NCBI GenBank assembly: GCA_036379295.1
Contig: DASVGY010000089.1
Span: 1 to 6,535, forward strand
DNA: 6,535 bases
Direction: 5' to 3'
Origin: Pseudopedobacter sp036379295
Lineage (GTDB): Bacteria > Bacteroidota > Bacteroidia > Sphingobacteriales > Sphingobacteriaceae
The notes beneath the pieces were generated by a model. The model saw only the letters and a list, made by a program, of their open reading frames with translations, was not told the DNA's origin and did not search any database. The translations under genes were made by a program, and so were the position numbers. The stretch's first letter is position 1, and every line of letters begins with the position of its first letter. Of this stretch, positions 6,378-6,535 are shown in pieces.

Positions 6378-6535
6378 TTATTTTTTTCTTACGATGAATA
6401 GGCCATCCCTCAATGGTAATATTAACTTCTCAACTCGCGTATCAGACGCTACCATTTGGTTAAAAGTATGAATGTTTGAGGTATCTGTATCGTTAATATT
6501 TGTTAATACTTTACCGCTCCACAAAACATTATCCG
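6378..6535 (-). CDS. O-methyltransferase, C-terminal fragment (runs off the right edge)
   Basis: The minus-strand frame from 6533 to the TAA at 6378-6380 gives 51 residues with no interruption. It begins DNVLWSGKV and ends LPLRDGLFIVRKK, which matches the C-terminus of caffeoyl-CoA-type class I O-methyltransferases (Pfam PF01596). In this family the DNVLW strand lines the active site, and the LPxRDGL segment forms the last strands. These SAM-dependent cytoplasmic enzymes are usually about 210-220 residues, so the last quarter is present and the SAM-binding motif lies outside the window. The physiological substrate of bacterial members is generally unknown. The stop is 45 nt upstream of the glucosaminidase start, on the same strand, with no clear terminator or promoter between them, so cotranscription is possible. 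Confidence 0.85.
   Translation of the reverse strand, partial: DNVLWSGKVLTNINDTDTSNIHTFNQMVASDTRVEKLILPLRDGLFIVRKK

Overview
The window reads as a stretch of AT-rich Bacteroidota chromosome, most likely from the Sphingobacteriaceae (Pedobacter- or Mucilaginibacter-like). The signs are the low GC content, the lack of Shine-Dalgarno sequences before the genes, a TAnnTTTG-type promoter box, a CarboxypepD_reg-like secreted protein, and protein families with Bacteroidota-style sequences. The genus is inferred, not proven.

All eight genes lie on the minus strand, so transcription runs from high to low coordinates. In that order they are: the C-terminal end of a caffeoyl-CoA-type O-methyltransferase (entering at 6535); a lipoprotein glucosaminidase with a C-terminal LysM domain; a secreted protein with a carboxypeptidase-regulatory-like domain, 4 nt downstream; a class I SAM-dependent methyltransferase; a family 4 (GT-B) glycosyltransferase; a 14-helix polysaccharide flippase; a GT-A-type glycosyltransferase; and the N-terminal end of anhydro-N-acetylmuramic acid kinase (anmK), leaving at base 1. 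The two partial edge genes were found by translating the window ends.

There are two functional blocks. The glucosaminidase, its secreted neighbour and anmK belong to the cell wall: peptidoglycan cleavage on one side and recycling of the 1,6-anhydroMurNAc sugar on the other. The four genes between them form a small surface-glycan cassette: two glycosyltransferases, a flippase to move a lipid-linked glycan across the inner membrane, and a methyltransferase that may modify the glycan. No polymerase, ligase, initiating sugar-phosphate transferase or nucleotide-sugar enzyme is visible, so this is a partial or satellite cassette that would depend on genes elsewhere.

The three larger intergenic gaps (4662-4753, 3773-3872, 2562-2650) all lie before cassette genes. 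The first contains a perfect TAnnTTTG box and is the best candidate for the cassette's promoter. Two genes, the flippase and the carboxypeptidase-like protein, can only start at TTG. No tRNA, rRNA, CRISPR array, insertion sequence or integrase is visible, and no gap without a gene exceeds 100 bases. I see no clear new system. The most useful leads are the pairing of the glucosaminidase with an uncharacterised secreted protein, and the placement of a glycan cassette inside a cell-wall turnover neighbourhood.
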